Shown here one piece after another: positions 25,309 to 34,022 of a stretch of 64,000 nucleotides of DNA. The notes under the pieces were generated by a model, which worked only from the letters and a program-made list of their open reading frames with translations, did not search any database and had not been told where the DNA came from. Source of the DNA: Thermosporothrix hazakensis (lineage in GTDB: Bacteria > Chloroflexota > Ktedonobacteria > Ktedonobacterales > Ktedonobacteraceae); the NCBI RefSeq assembly GCF_003253565.1, contig NZ_QKUF01000004.1, forward strand, positions 62,001 to 126,000, read 5' to 3'. Numbering within the stretch: position 1 is the stretch's first letter; each line of letters starts with the position of its first letter. The translations under genes and the position numbers were made by a program.

Positions 25309-26121
25309 ATGACATCTGAACCAACTTCTTCCACACTACATGAAGAGACACGCCGGATCTGGGATCAGAACGCCTCGTTCTGGGATGCAAGCATGAGCGA
25401 TGAGGGCAATGACTTTCAGCGCCTGCTCGTTTATCCAGCAAGTGAGCGCTTGCTTCAGTTACAACCCGGTGAAACCGTACTCGAACTCGCCTGTGGGAAC
25501 GGCGTTTTTGCCCGGCGTATGGCACAGAGTGGCGCTCATGTCGTCGCGACCGATTTCAGCGCCACGATGATTGAACGAGCACGCGCCCGCATCGCTCCAA
25601 CTGATCAGATCGAGTTTCGACAGGTTGACGCAACTCGCGAAGAAGAACTGCTTGCTCTCGGGGTCCGGCGCTTCGATGCTGCGGTCTGCAATATGGGCAT
25701 CATGGATATGACCGAGATCGAGCCTCTGATGCGCGGCATTCGTCAGGTGGTGAAGCCCGGTGGTCGCTTTGTCTTCACGCTCAGCCATCCCTGCTTCAAT
25801 CATTCTGGCATCTCCCTGGTTGCAGAAGAAACGACAGTCAATGGCGAAATCAAGACAACTCATGCTGTCAAAGTTATGACCTATCTGAGCACCAGCCCAC
25901 AGAAAGGCGTGGCGATGCAGGGTCAGCCTGTTGCTCAGTACTACTTCGATCGTCCGCTGCACTTTCTGTTCAACGCCTGCTTCAGTGCTGGCTTGATGCT
26001 GGATGGCCTGGAGGAGCCGGCCTTCCCTTCATCCCCAAAGGAAGCGCAACGATCATCGTTTGACTGGGCACACTATGATGTCCCGCCTATTCTGGCGGCT
26101 CGCCTGCGTATTCCAGCCTGA
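25309..26121 (+). CDS. Class I SAM-dependent methyltransferase
   Basis: 270 residues. Motif I is VLELACGNGVFARRMAQSGA, then HVVATDFSATMIERARARI (motif II) and DAAVCNMGIMDMTEIEPLMR (motif III/IV). PGGRFVFTLSHPCFN is the following strand, and the SHPCF motif is typical of UbiE/Methyltransf_11-25 small-molecule enzymes. The ribosome site is GAAAGGATCGTTCCTC. A -10-like TATACT lies upstream. Confidence 0.93.
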   Translation: MTSEPTSSTLHEETRRIWDQNASFWDASMSDEGNDFQRLLVYPASERLLQLQPGETVLELACGNGVFARRMAQSGAHVVATDFSATMIERARARIAPTDQIEFRQVDATREEELLALGVRRFDAAVCNMGIMDMTEIEPLMRGIRQVVKPGGRFVFTLSHPCFNHSGISLVAEETTVNGEIKTTHAVKVMTYLSTSPQKGVAMQGQPVAQYYFDRPLHFLFNACFSAGLMLDGLEEPAFPSSPKEAQRSSFDWAHYDVPPILAARLRIPA

Positions 26122-26124
26122 GCA

Positions 26125-26145
26125 GAGAGGGGATCTTCCCCTCTC
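26125..26145. terminator. Hairpin between convergent genes
   Basis: GAGAGGGGA-TCT-TCCCCTCTC, a perfect 9-bp stem between the methyltransferase (ends 26121) and the phosphotransferase (ends 26144). There is no T-run, so termination strength is uncertain. Confidence 0.45.
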
Positions 26146-27090
26146 AAAGGGACACCCACAAGACTGCCTCGACATCTTCGCGGATAACCCGCACAAGGGC
26201 ATGGGCAAACGCGTCCATCCCCTTGCATTGTAGCTGATCTGCAAGCATTAAAAGCGCAAGGCGCAGGCTGGCAAAGCACACCTGCCACTTGTAATCAGCA
26301 GGGAGCGGCATCACCTCCTGATAGCCCTCCAGGAGCTCCGTTCCCAGCCGCAAAGGAAAGACCTTCGCCTCACGCAAGCGATCGCGCAGATGAAAATAGC
26401 CTATGTCCTCCCAACGACTGGCTCCCTGAGCATCGGCCAGGTCAATGATCCCGGTGTAGCGCCCATTCTCCTGATAGATATGGCGGATGCTGAAATCTCC
26501 ATGCATCAGATACCATTGCTCGTCCCATGCATTTGCAGCGCCCGTTCGAGCCTGTCGAGCTCCTGAGAAGAGAGCACTCCGCGACAGATGGATAGCATGT
26601 TCTGCCAGTTCGGATGTTGCTCCGACCGAGGCGATAAAGCAGCTCCAGTGAGAAAGAGATCATCCGCCGACTTCAGTTCACGCAAACGACCGTGCTTCCG
26701 TACTGGCACCGAGTTGATACGTGCAAGATCTTGCCCGGCCTCTCTGGCAATGGCTTTCAAGGTCGCCCCGTCGAGAAAGGCCGATTGCATCACCGGTTGC
26801 CCTTTGATCTCGCCTGTAATCAGGAATGAGCACTGCACTGTTTCATCAAAAGGCGCGTAATAGATGACATCTGGAACCCTGACGTCCATCTGTCGCAGCC
26901 GGGTATGGATTGCATATTCTGCGGCAAAGGTATCATCAGAATCGGGTAAAAAACGCAGATAGTACGTCTCATGGCCAGATACGATTCGATATACCAGCAT
27001 GCTACTCCCTCCGGTTGCCGCTTCTATCCGGCTCACAGGACCGGGTAGAACCCGCTGTACGACGGCTTCAATGGCCTCCCTCTCGATCAT
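26144..27090 (-). pseudogene. Aminoglycoside phosphotransferase (APH)-family kinase, split by a frameshift
   Basis: From ATG 27090 (AAGGAAGGATACTCT upstream) the first frame has GGSSMLVYRIVSGHETYYLR and the middle of the kinase, and ends near 26506. A second frame carries on with AWDEQWYLMHGDFSIRHIYQ, then GRYTGIIDLADAQGASRWED. These are the catalytic HGD and metal-binding IID/DA motifs of the APH/choline-kinase fold. A single-base shift near 26540 explains the break. With both halves otherwise intact this may be recent decay or a sequence error. Confidence 0.8.
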
Positions 27091-27228
27091 AGAGTATCCT
27101 TCCTTGAGCAAAAAACAATATACTCCTTTACCTCACCATAAAATGGAGCATTCTCATACAATAGGTCAAATGACACTTTTAGCTCTCCTCTTCCTTACAG
27201 TACGCTAAAGGAAAAGGAGGACCATACA

Positions 27229-28374
27229 ATGAAGCAGCACATGCGGCAGCATATTTCACTGCTCATGCTCATTTTCATCTTGCTGAGCGGTGTTATCTCC
27301 TGTGCATCACCAGAAAGAAAGAGTACGCTCATGAGCACGAATCAGACAAAGACGCTTTATATCGCAGCCGGAACAAAAGTCTACGGTGTGAGGGAAACAG
27401 ATGGCTCGTTCTGCTGGACACACGATTTCAAAGAGCCGGTCGACCAGATCTACGCCACGTCACAGAACGTCTTCGTACAGACCACAGCACCGGCGCTCTA
27501 TGCTCTCACCAGCAAGGACGGCCTTCTTCAATGGAGGCATCCGCTCACAGATCTCCTCCCATCACAGCTCTTAGTGCAAGGGGATCTCGTTTTTATCGGC
27601 GCTTACCCGACCGGCTTCATGGCCCTGACAACCCACAATGGAGCCCCACGCTGGCAAACATCCGTCCCTATAACCTCCAATAGTATTGGCTTTATCGGCA
27701 GCGAGGGTGATAGCATTTATGGTTACAGTGATGGCACGATTTACGCCCTCCGAGCGGATGATGGACATATTCAATGGAAGAAAGAGCAGCCATATACATT
27801 GGGCGAGGATCTCCTTCTGATGAACGGCAACCTTCTTATTCCTGATATCAATGGCGAAAAAGTTATTGAGCTTCGCGCCAGTACTGGAGCCGTTGGAGCT
27901 ACGTTCCCGGGAAATCAAGTCGTGAGCTCTCAGGACTTCCTTTTTCTCTCAAGAACAGCTTCCCCGAAGCGGCAAACCAGCCAGGAACTCTATGCCCTCC
28001 ATAGAGGCGATCAGCAGGAACTCTGGAAGAAAACGCTGAACGCAAATGAGCAGATCAGATTTCGCAAAGGCATGCTCGGCGAGCGCTATCTGTACGTTGT
28101 GCGGATAGATAGGAACATGAAGACCGTGCTTCAGGCTGTCGATCTGAAGACCGGCGACAATGCATGGACCTGGACACCACCATCAGAGAGGCCCGATATC
28201 GACCCATTTTCGATATATTATAGCAACGAACATCTCTATATCAGCACGCATAATTCCAGTGTACCCTATCCCGAGAATGAGAAGAGTCTTTTGCAAGCAC
28301 TCGACTCACAGGGCGGCGTACGCTGGAAACAGGCACTGAATGCGCGGATTCTGCGCGTCGTCCTTCCCGTGTAG
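27229..28374 (+). CDS. PQQ-like beta-propeller lipoprotein
   Basis: 381 residues. A lipoprotein signal peptide ends at LLSGVISC (lipid cysteine about residue 25). At least four PQQ-like blades follow: TKVYGVRETDGSFCWTHDF, PALYALTSKDGLLQWRHPL, GFMALTTHNGAPRWQTSVP, GTIYALRADDGHIQWKKEQ and ALDSQGGVRWKQALN near the end. Such outer-surface propellers act as scaffolds or sensors rather than enzymes. The AAAGGAGGACCATACA ribosome site is strong, and a terminator follows. Confidence 0.9.
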   Translation: MKQHMRQHISLLMLIFILLSGVISCASPERKSTLMSTNQTKTLYIAAGTKVYGVRETDGSFCWTHDFKEPVDQIYATSQNVFVQTTAPALYALTSKDGLLQWRHPLTDLLPSQLLVQGDLVFIGAYPTGFMALTTHNGAPRWQTSVPITSNSIGFIGSEGDSIYGYSDGTIYALRADDGHIQWKKEQPYTLGEDLLLMNGNLLIPDINGEKVIELRASTGAVGATFPGNQVVSSQDFLFLSRTASPKRQTSQELYALHRGDQQELWKKTLNANEQIRFRKGMLGERYLYVVRIDRNMKTVLQAVDLKTGDNAWTWTPPSERPDIDPFSIYYSNEHLYISTHNSSVPYPENEKSLLQALDSQGGVRWKQALNARILRVVLPV

Positions 28375-28391
28375 CACGGCGTTCAGCACGA

Positions 28392-28419
28392 AGCCCATAG
28401 TATCGCTATGGGCCTTTTC
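28392..28419 (+). terminator. Terminator after the propeller lipoprotein
   Basis: AGCCCATAG-TATCG-CTATGGGCC then TTTT. A good stem 18 bp after the stop. Confidence 0.75.
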
Positions 28420-28440
28420 TCTGTCCCGCGAAAGGATGCC

Positions 28441-28871
28441 TCAGTGCCCCCCTTCAGGATAGCGGTCGGCAACAAGATTGAGCGAGACAAGGTGCTCAAG
28501 ATAGGCTTTGAGGCAGCGAGCACCAGTGTAAAGCCACCCACTGACTCAAGTGCATATTGCACTACCTGATCACCATTTCCGCTGAAGCCGCTTTCAACGA
28601 TGCTGACAAACGTCGCGCCCTCGCCATGCGGCGTGCTCTCTTCACCCCGCTCAAGCAGAATTCGCCGCGGCTCCTCCACGGCCTTCACCCGAAGGCCGAC
28701 GCCTGAAACATCTCCCATTCCCAGAGTACTTCCCTGCCCGCTGCCCCTGGTACACCAGAATGCCGCCGTCTTTGCAGGATCAACAAACGCCTCAAATACC
28801 TCCGCGATCGGTCGTCGAATGAGCATTGCAGCCTTTGCTTCGGGCACCCGTATAAGCTGACGTTCTTGCAT
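28441..28871 (-). pseudogene. SRPBCC/AHSA1-family protein, degraded
   Basis: ATG 28871 has GAGGTGATCTCT upstream. The N-terminus reads AAMLIRRPIAEVFEAFVDPA, then FWCTRGSG. Then comes a shortened middle with VRVKAVEEPRRILLE-like sequence (here LRVKAVEEPRRILLERGEE), then TFVSIVESGFSGNGDQVVQY. The C-terminal helix LKAYLEHLVSLNLVADRYPE is only reached after a frameshift. The typical start-like SRPBCC ligand-binding protein has lost central strands and its frame. Confidence 0.7.
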
Positions 28872-29172
28872 AGAGATCACCTCGTCGTTTCAGAGCACCT
28901 GATAGTACAATATCGAGCAATCAGAAGTACACTCTCCCTGAGCGGCACTGCTTTCATGCTTCCATACATACCCTGAAATAGCTTCTCGTATCTTGCTCTT
29001 TCACCGTGTTTCCCTCTTTTCCGCACATACTCTTAAGCATAGAAGAGAAGCACCACACCAGTCCAATACTCTATGCTATACTGAGAGTGTATTGTTTCTA
29101 CCGATGAAGAACGAATAGATCCGCTTACACTCTTTCTGCCCGATAGCAAACGCGGAAAGGAGGTCAGCACCT

Positions 29173-30477
29173 GTGGGTTTGCTCTCTCAAGGAAAGGCAC
29201 AGGAACTCACACTCTATTGTGGGGAATCCGATCAATGGCACGGAGAGCCGCTTTCTGTAGCGATTATCAATCTGGCGCGAGCGCAGGGCTGTTCAGGAAT
29301 TACCGTCAGCCGGGCAATTGCCGGTTATGGAGCGACCGGGCGCCTGCATCACAGTGGAACCTGGCAGTTCTCCTCGGATGTTCCGCTCATCATTCAGATT
29401 ATCGATCAGCCAGAACGCATACGTCGCCTGCTACCACAGCTTCAGGAGATGCTTCAGGGGGGCCTGATGACGCTGCATGAAGTTGAAGTGCTTGCGTACA
29501 GCCACGCTACTCCGCATAGCATCCCGACCCATCTTACCGTGCAGCAGATCATGGAAACGGCACTGACGACAGCTCCGCCAACGGCATCTGCACAGGAGGT
29601 CATACAACTGCTGCTTCCCGCCCGCTTCCGCGTCCTGCCGATTGTTGACGAGCAGCAGCACCTGCTTGGCATCATCAGCACAGGCGATCTGATCCGTACA
29701 AACGTCCTACCCGTACGACGAAGCGCCCTGCGAACCGCTCAGGAGCTTGATGCGTCACCACCAACTTCCAGGCAGACACTTCAAGCACAGGATATCATGA
29801 ATCGGCAGGTTCAGACGATCACGCCAACTAGCTCGCTGAAAGCAGCCGCACAACAGATGTTGACGACCGGGCGCAGACAGCTCCCTGTGCTGGCAGAAGA
29901 TGGACGACTCCTCGGTATGATTACCAGAAGCGATATTCTGCTTGCAACTGTTACCAGTCCACTGATGTCCGAAACGATACAGTCTGAACAGCAGCCCGCT
30001 CAGCCTATCTCAGGTTCGCCACTTGAGAGCTCGGTCATGGCGATTGCCGCGACGACCTGCCCGACCGTTTTCACCGGGGACTCCACAGGCGCCGTCATTG
30101 ATGCACTGGTGCGTTCACCACTCAGGCGCGTCTTTGTGGTCGATGAACAGCGCCACCTTGTCGGGATTATCGCCGATATCGATGTGCTGACACAGATCCA
30201 CGCCGAGAGCCGCTCGCGCTTCCTCCGCTGGCTGGCCAGTTGGACCCGAGGTAGACCAGAACCGGCCACTCAGAAATTCGGGCAACGCGCCGACACGCTG
30301 ATGAACAGCAGCCTTGTCACCATCCCGGAAACAGCAACCATACGAGAGGCCATTGAACGCCTGCTGCATACACATCACACCGTTATCCCTGTTATCGATG
30401 CCGATCGTCATCTGAAAGGCTATGTCGAGCGCTCGCACGCATTGCGGCTTATCGCAGAAGAGGAGCCTTCAACATGA
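29173..30477 (+). CDS. DUF190 plus four CBS domains
   Basis: 434 residues from GTG 29173 (AAAGGAGGTCAGCACCT upstream). Residues 1-110 are a DUF190 domain (IINLARAQGCSGITVSRAIA, GYGATGRLHHSG, VPLIIQIIDQPERIRRLLP). Four CBS repeats follow, each with the MxxxxxTxxP and GIIxxxD type pattern (VQQIMETALTTAPPTASAQE, DIMNRQVQTITPTSSLKAAA, SVMAIAATTCPTVFTGDSTG, DTLMNSSLVTIPETATIREA). CBS pairs bind adenosyl ligands, so this looks like a nucleotide-sensing DUF190 protein. It overlaps the next DUF190 gene by 4 bp. Confidence 0.9.
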   Translation: MGLLSQGKAQELTLYCGESDQWHGEPLSVAIINLARAQGCSGITVSRAIAGYGATGRLHHSGTWQFSSDVPLIIQIIDQPERIRRLLPQLQEMLQGGLMTLHEVEVLAYSHATPHSIPTHLTVQQIMETALTTAPPTASAQEVIQLLLPARFRVLPIVDEQQHLLGIISTGDLIRTNVLPVRRSALRTAQELDASPPTSRQTLQAQDIMNRQVQTITPTSSLKAAAQQMLTTGRRQLPVLAEDGRLLGMITRSDILLATVTSPLMSETIQSEQQPAQPISGSPLESSVMAIAATTCPTVFTGDSTGAVIDALVRSPLRRVFVVDEQRHLVGIIADIDVLTQIHAESRSRFLRWLASWTRGRPEPATQKFGQRADTLMNSSLVTIPETATIREAIERLLHTHHTVIPVIDADRHLKGYVERSHALRLIAEEEPST

Positions 30478-30824
30478 GCACACATCGATGGATAACCGTA
30501 CCCGGCAAGCGCCTGCGCATCCTCATAGGTGAAGCAGTCGAATGGCAAGGTCATCCCGCTTACCAGGTCATTGCGAAGCAAGCACAGCATCATGGAGCGC
30601 TTGCTGTCCTCATTTCGCGTGGGATCGAGGGCTTTGGGCCCCGGCACCATCTAGAAACAGAGCGCTTCGTTGAGGTTTCGGTGAACCTGCCGATCAGCAT
30701 CGAGATACTTGACACCATCGAGCATATCGAGCAGGTACTGATGCCGCTTGCCCCGCTCCTGCGGGAACATCTGGTTACGCTGACTCCTGTGGAGCTGTTG
30801 CTTGAAGAGACAACGGGCAGCTGA
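30474..30824 (+). CDS. DUF190 domain protein
   Basis: 116 residues with the PF02641 pattern (IGEAVEWQGHPAYQVIAKQA, GALAVLISRGIEGFGPRHHL, LPISIEILDTIEHIEQVLMP). DUF190 proteins are PII-like in fold and are often next to fluoride channels, but no crcB gene is seen here. Its ATG overlaps the previous stop (ATGA). The 3' end overlaps the convergent VOC gene by about 50 bp. Confidence 0.9.
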   Translation: MSTHRWITVPGKRLRILIGEAVEWQGHPAYQVIAKQAQHHGALAVLISRGIEGFGPRHHLETERFVEVSVNLPISIEILDTIEHIEQVLMPLAPLLREHLVTLTPVELLLEETTGS

Positions 30825-31173
30825 CCTCAAACAGAATATCGTCGAGGGCGGTAAAGTAGAAGCCGTAGCTCTTGCGGATTTTGCGAGGTTCATGCAAGAA
30901 CTGTACGCCCTCGGCGACAAGGCGCTGATAGGTCTGTTCAACCTGCTCGGGCGTGTCAAGCAAAAAGCCGATATGGAAGCCATCGGGATAAGGGCGCATC
31001 TCTTGCTGCAGCGCCTGCGGGTTCATCAGAACGAGCGTGAAGCAGTGCTCATCGGAGAGCACTGCAAGGGCTTTTTTGTGCTGTTGAAGCAGGTGGAGAT
31101 CAAAGCAGCGCTGAAAAAAGGAGCATGCTTCGGGAACGTTGGAAACACAGAGATTGAGATGGTTGAGTTGCAT
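30775..31173 (-). CDS. VOC/glyoxalase family protein
   Basis: 132 residues from ATG 31173, chosen for GGAGGATACT before it. Vicinal-oxygen-chelate features are MQLNHLNLCVSNVPEACSFF (first metal histidine), HCFTLVLMNP and DGFHIGFLLDTPEQVEQTYQ. The last strand is YGFYFTALDDILFEVSCPLS (metal glutamate). Substrate unknown: possibly glyoxalase, dioxygenase or antibiotic-binding. Its 3' end overlaps the DUF190 gene. Confidence 0.88.
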   Translation of the reverse strand: MQLNHLNLCVSNVPEACSFFQRCFDLHLLQQHKKALAVLSDEHCFTLVLMNPQALQQEMRPYPDGFHIGFLLDTPEQVEQTYQRLVAEGVQFLHEPRKIRKSYGFYFTALDDILFEVSCPLSLQATAPQESA

Positions 31174-31464
31174 AGTATCCTCCAGAAAGCGGAGGTGTGG
31201 GCATGAAAGGGGCGTCGATAGAGCGCAAGACATACCGAACCTCCGTAATACAGCAAAGCAATAGTTTATTTGCTGATTGTCGGGGTCCGGGCGTTGTTGC
31301 GCGGACAGTTACTCCCGAATGATCAGGAGCGATCGGGCTACCTACCGATCCAGCCTTTTCGACGTTCGGAGTATACCATGCTTACCTCACATCTGTCAAG
31401 AAGACCCATCCTTTTGCGCTCCTCAAGGAAGGCCATCCCTTCAGGGAGCGCGTCACCTCACCCG

Positions 31465-32148
31465 CTATGCTTCCTCAAAGGAGCGAAACATGATAGCCTG
31501 CCCGGTCGCAAGTACCAGCGGTTTCGCGCGTCTGGTACTGAAATACTCATCCACGGCCTGCCGCGCTCCCGGACACGTGGGCAGCGCGTAATCATCGCAC
31601 AGCAGAAACCCGCCGACAACAAGGCGCGGATAGATAAACTCACAACAATCGCGATACGAGCTATAGAGGTCTACATCAACATGCGCAAAAGCAAAACGTG
31701 CATCCGCCTCTAGCTCAGCAAACGTATGAGGGATCAGGCCCTGATGCAACCGCACCTGCTCCGGATATGGCATCGCGTTCCGAACACACTCTATACTGGT
31801 ATCGCCGAAGTGCCCTCGTGCATAGGTATCTCTCGTCGGGTCAGAGTCTGGCATCCCTTCAAAGGTATCAAACAAATGGAGCGTTTTCGCGCGGGCCTCA
31901 TTCGTTTCTCCAAGCAAGCGGTTGAGCAGCGAAGCGCTCCCCCCTTTATAGACACCACACTCGATAAAGTCACCCGGCAGAAACAGCGCCTGCCGCGCCA
32001 GCATATACAGCACATAGACTTTCGCAGGAGAAAGCAATGTGGAGGAAGCCATGCGATCATAGATGGCTTTAAACTCGCCATAGCCAAGCCAGGGGCTGAA
32101 ATTTGGCTGATAGAAGGCCTCATCAGGGAGAGTGACATGTTGCTCCAT
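31465..32148 (-). CDS. TylF/MycF-type O-methyltransferase
   Basis: 227 residues of the macrocin-O-methyltransferase family. SAM motif is FIECGVYKGGSASLLNRLLG. The loop DTFEGMPDSDPTRDTYARGH and the metal site AFAHVDVDLYSSYRDCCEFI then YPRLVVGGFLLCDDY are diagnostic. These enzymes methylate sugar or small-molecule hydroxyls with Mg2+. It is divergent from the GCS-like/SHMT-like pair, suggesting a shared metabolite pathway. The ribosome site is AGAGGTGAATAGGAT. Confidence 0.92.
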   Translation of the reverse strand: MEQHVTLPDEAFYQPNFSPWLGYGEFKAIYDRMASSTLLSPAKVYVLYMLARQALFLPGDFIECGVYKGGSASLLNRLLGETNEARAKTLHLFDTFEGMPDSDPTRDTYARGHFGDTSIECVRNAMPYPEQVRLHQGLIPHTFAELEADARFAFAHVDVDLYSSYRDCCEFIYPRLVVGGFLLCDDYALPTCPGARQAVDEYFSTRRAKPLVLATGQAIMFRSFEEA

Positions 32149-32424
32149 ATCCTATTCACCTCTTTCTTGCACCTGCACGCTACGTTTAAAACATCTTGAA
32201 CGTATACACATTTCAAGTAAAAGCAAACAGCACAGTATCTTCTTCTTGACGTGTATACTATTCATATGTTAGTCTATATCAGGAAACAACATTTTGCAAT
32301 ATTTTCCTGAAAGATAGCTCTTACAGGATTTATTAATAATATTTCTGAATACATAGATAGCCCTTATAGAATATCAATTCCTTGTTCTTCTCATTTTTGT
32401 TGGTGTAGTTTTGGAGAGAAAAGC

Positions 32425-33990
32425 GTGAACGAGTCAGGACAGCATTCAGTTCCGACCTATGGGGGAGAGGTCGAAACTCTGGCGGTGCAGTGCGGCACAT
32501 GGCGGTTATTTCCTCTGGACACCCCTGCCCAAAAACAGGTACAGGCAATCATCGAGAAAGAGGGGGAACATGCCGTCCAACCGGTAAACCTTGATTACGA
32601 TGAAGCGCAACACATTCTTGAGTTTCAAGGAGCCGTCTCATACCATCTCCCGCAACTGGTCACCATGTATCAGCAAGCGATCGCTACCACCTGTCGGCTT
32701 CTACAACGGCAATGTCAGGCAACCCTGCTCTCCTCATCGTTTCATCCCTTTGAAGATCCCGTTGAGGCCTATCAACATGTCGTGCCCAAGCCACTCTATG
32801 ACCTGTTTCGTGGCTATCGTCCTGGCCTATCCTCGGTTTCACTCGATACACTGAAGAAGATCTACCCGACCGAGCCCGAAAGAGGGCGAGGCTGGTGGCA
32901 TGAGATCGGTTCACTGGCTGCTTCTGTACAGCCCTGGAATTCGTTGACACTGGAGCAAGCCGCCTCTCAAATCGCTGTTCTTCAGGCCTGCGGGTGGATG
33001 TTCACACTACTGACGGCCAATGCGCCATTCTATCGAGGTAAGGTAACAGGCAAGCGAGATTATCGCCTGGAAATCTGGAAAGGACGAGGAATGCTTGCTC
33101 GCAGCCGCTACCTCGCGGATCGAGCCAATGCCAAAAATCTTCCCTCTAAACCAATGGGGCTCACAGACTATTATGCCTACGTCTTGAAATCCCAACGCCC
33201 GATGGTCATTCCTCAGCCCAAAAAGGCGCACCACAACTATAAGCTTGCCTTTCTGGGGGTTGTGCAGCCAGAGGACTGGCGGGAGTTCAATACGCTGACC
33301 TATCTTCAGGCCAAGAGCATTCGAGCAGTCGATATCGAAACCGGCGAGGTACAGGAGGTCCGCCCAAGCGTCGCGCATATCTGCAACGGCTTTGATTTCC
33401 TCTACTATCCAGGCGGGGGCGCACGCATTCGGATACACCTGCCAGAAGCCGACCGACTTGACCCCCGCCTCTTTGCTCAGGCCATCAAAACGCGAAATGA
33501 GCCACTTTTGCATGAGTTGCTTCGTGAGGCAAAGGTGCACCTGGGCTTTATCTGTGCTGAGGGCCGTGCCTCTGCAACCGTCCTGCCCACCCAGAAGCAC
33601 CCCGGTTGGGAGCGCCTGAGCATCCCTTTTGTGCTTCAAACAGCTCTGATACGCAGCCATCAGGAAGTGTTCGCCTTCCTGGAAAGCACGCCGCTGACCT
33701 GGCATGACCTTACTTGCCTGCTCCCAGCACGCTGCAATGCGCGCAAGCACGGCTTCGCGACCCAGATCAAAGGCATCGACGCGACCGAGCTGGCACGCCA
33801 TATCTGGATGATTGCACGCCAGAGCCTCACCGAAGAGGAACGCTCGCTTGTTCGCGATGAGATAGATGAGATCCTGAACAGACGCATGGCAGCCGCAGAA
33901 GAACAGCTTGCGCTCTTTGAGATGCTCTCGCTGCGGTATCCTCGTACACAGGCCCTGCTCAAGCTGGTAGAGCAGCTTTGCATGGGATAA
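32425..33990 (+). CDS. Glutamate-cysteine ligase-like (GCS2 type) carboxylate-amine ligase
   Basis: 521 residues from GTG 32425 (GGAGAGAAAAGC upstream). The best match by eye is the GCS2/plant-type glutamate-cysteine ligase fold. LLTANAPFYRGKVTGKRDYR then LEIWKGRG resembles the 'ANSPFxxGKxTGxxSxRxxIW' substrate loop. SVAHICNGFDFLYYPGGGAR corresponds to the acceptor region. The ligase would join an amino-acid carboxylate to an amine using ATP. The next gene (SHMT-like) starts 32 bp downstream. The family call is tentative, the CDS itself is firm. Confidence 0.65.
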   Translation: MNESGQHSVPTYGGEVETLAVQCGTWRLFPLDTPAQKQVQAIIEKEGEHAVQPVNLDYDEAQHILEFQGAVSYHLPQLVTMYQQAIATTCRLLQRQCQATLLSSSFHPFEDPVEAYQHVVPKPLYDLFRGYRPGLSSVSLDTLKKIYPTEPERGRGWWHEIGSLAASVQPWNSLTLEQAASQIAVLQACGWMFTLLTANAPFYRGKVTGKRDYRLEIWKGRGMLARSRYLADRANAKNLPSKPMGLTDYYAYVLKSQRPMVIPQPKKAHHNYKLAFLGVVQPEDWREFNTLTYLQAKSIRAVDIETGEVQEVRPSVAHICNGFDFLYYPGGGARIRIHLPEADRLDPRLFAQAIKTRNEPLLHELLREAKVHLGFICAEGRASATVLPTQKHPGWERLSIPFVLQTALIRSHQEVFAFLESTPLTWHDLTCLLPARCNARKHGFATQIKGIDATELARHIWMIARQSLTEEERSLVRDEIDEILNRRMAAAEEQLALFEMLSLRYPRTQALLKLVEQLCMG

Positions 33991-34022
33991 CATATCGAAA
34001 AATCAAGAGAAAGGTGTTTGAG

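Noticed and set aside
28900..29172. Possible fluoride riboswitch before the DUF190 operon
   Set aside because: The conserved core of the crcB motif is not present in this stretch.
33007..33993. 328-codon open frame on the minus strand
   Set aside because: It is antisense to the GCS-like gene, has no ribosome site and no family pattern; it reflects codon bias of the real gene.
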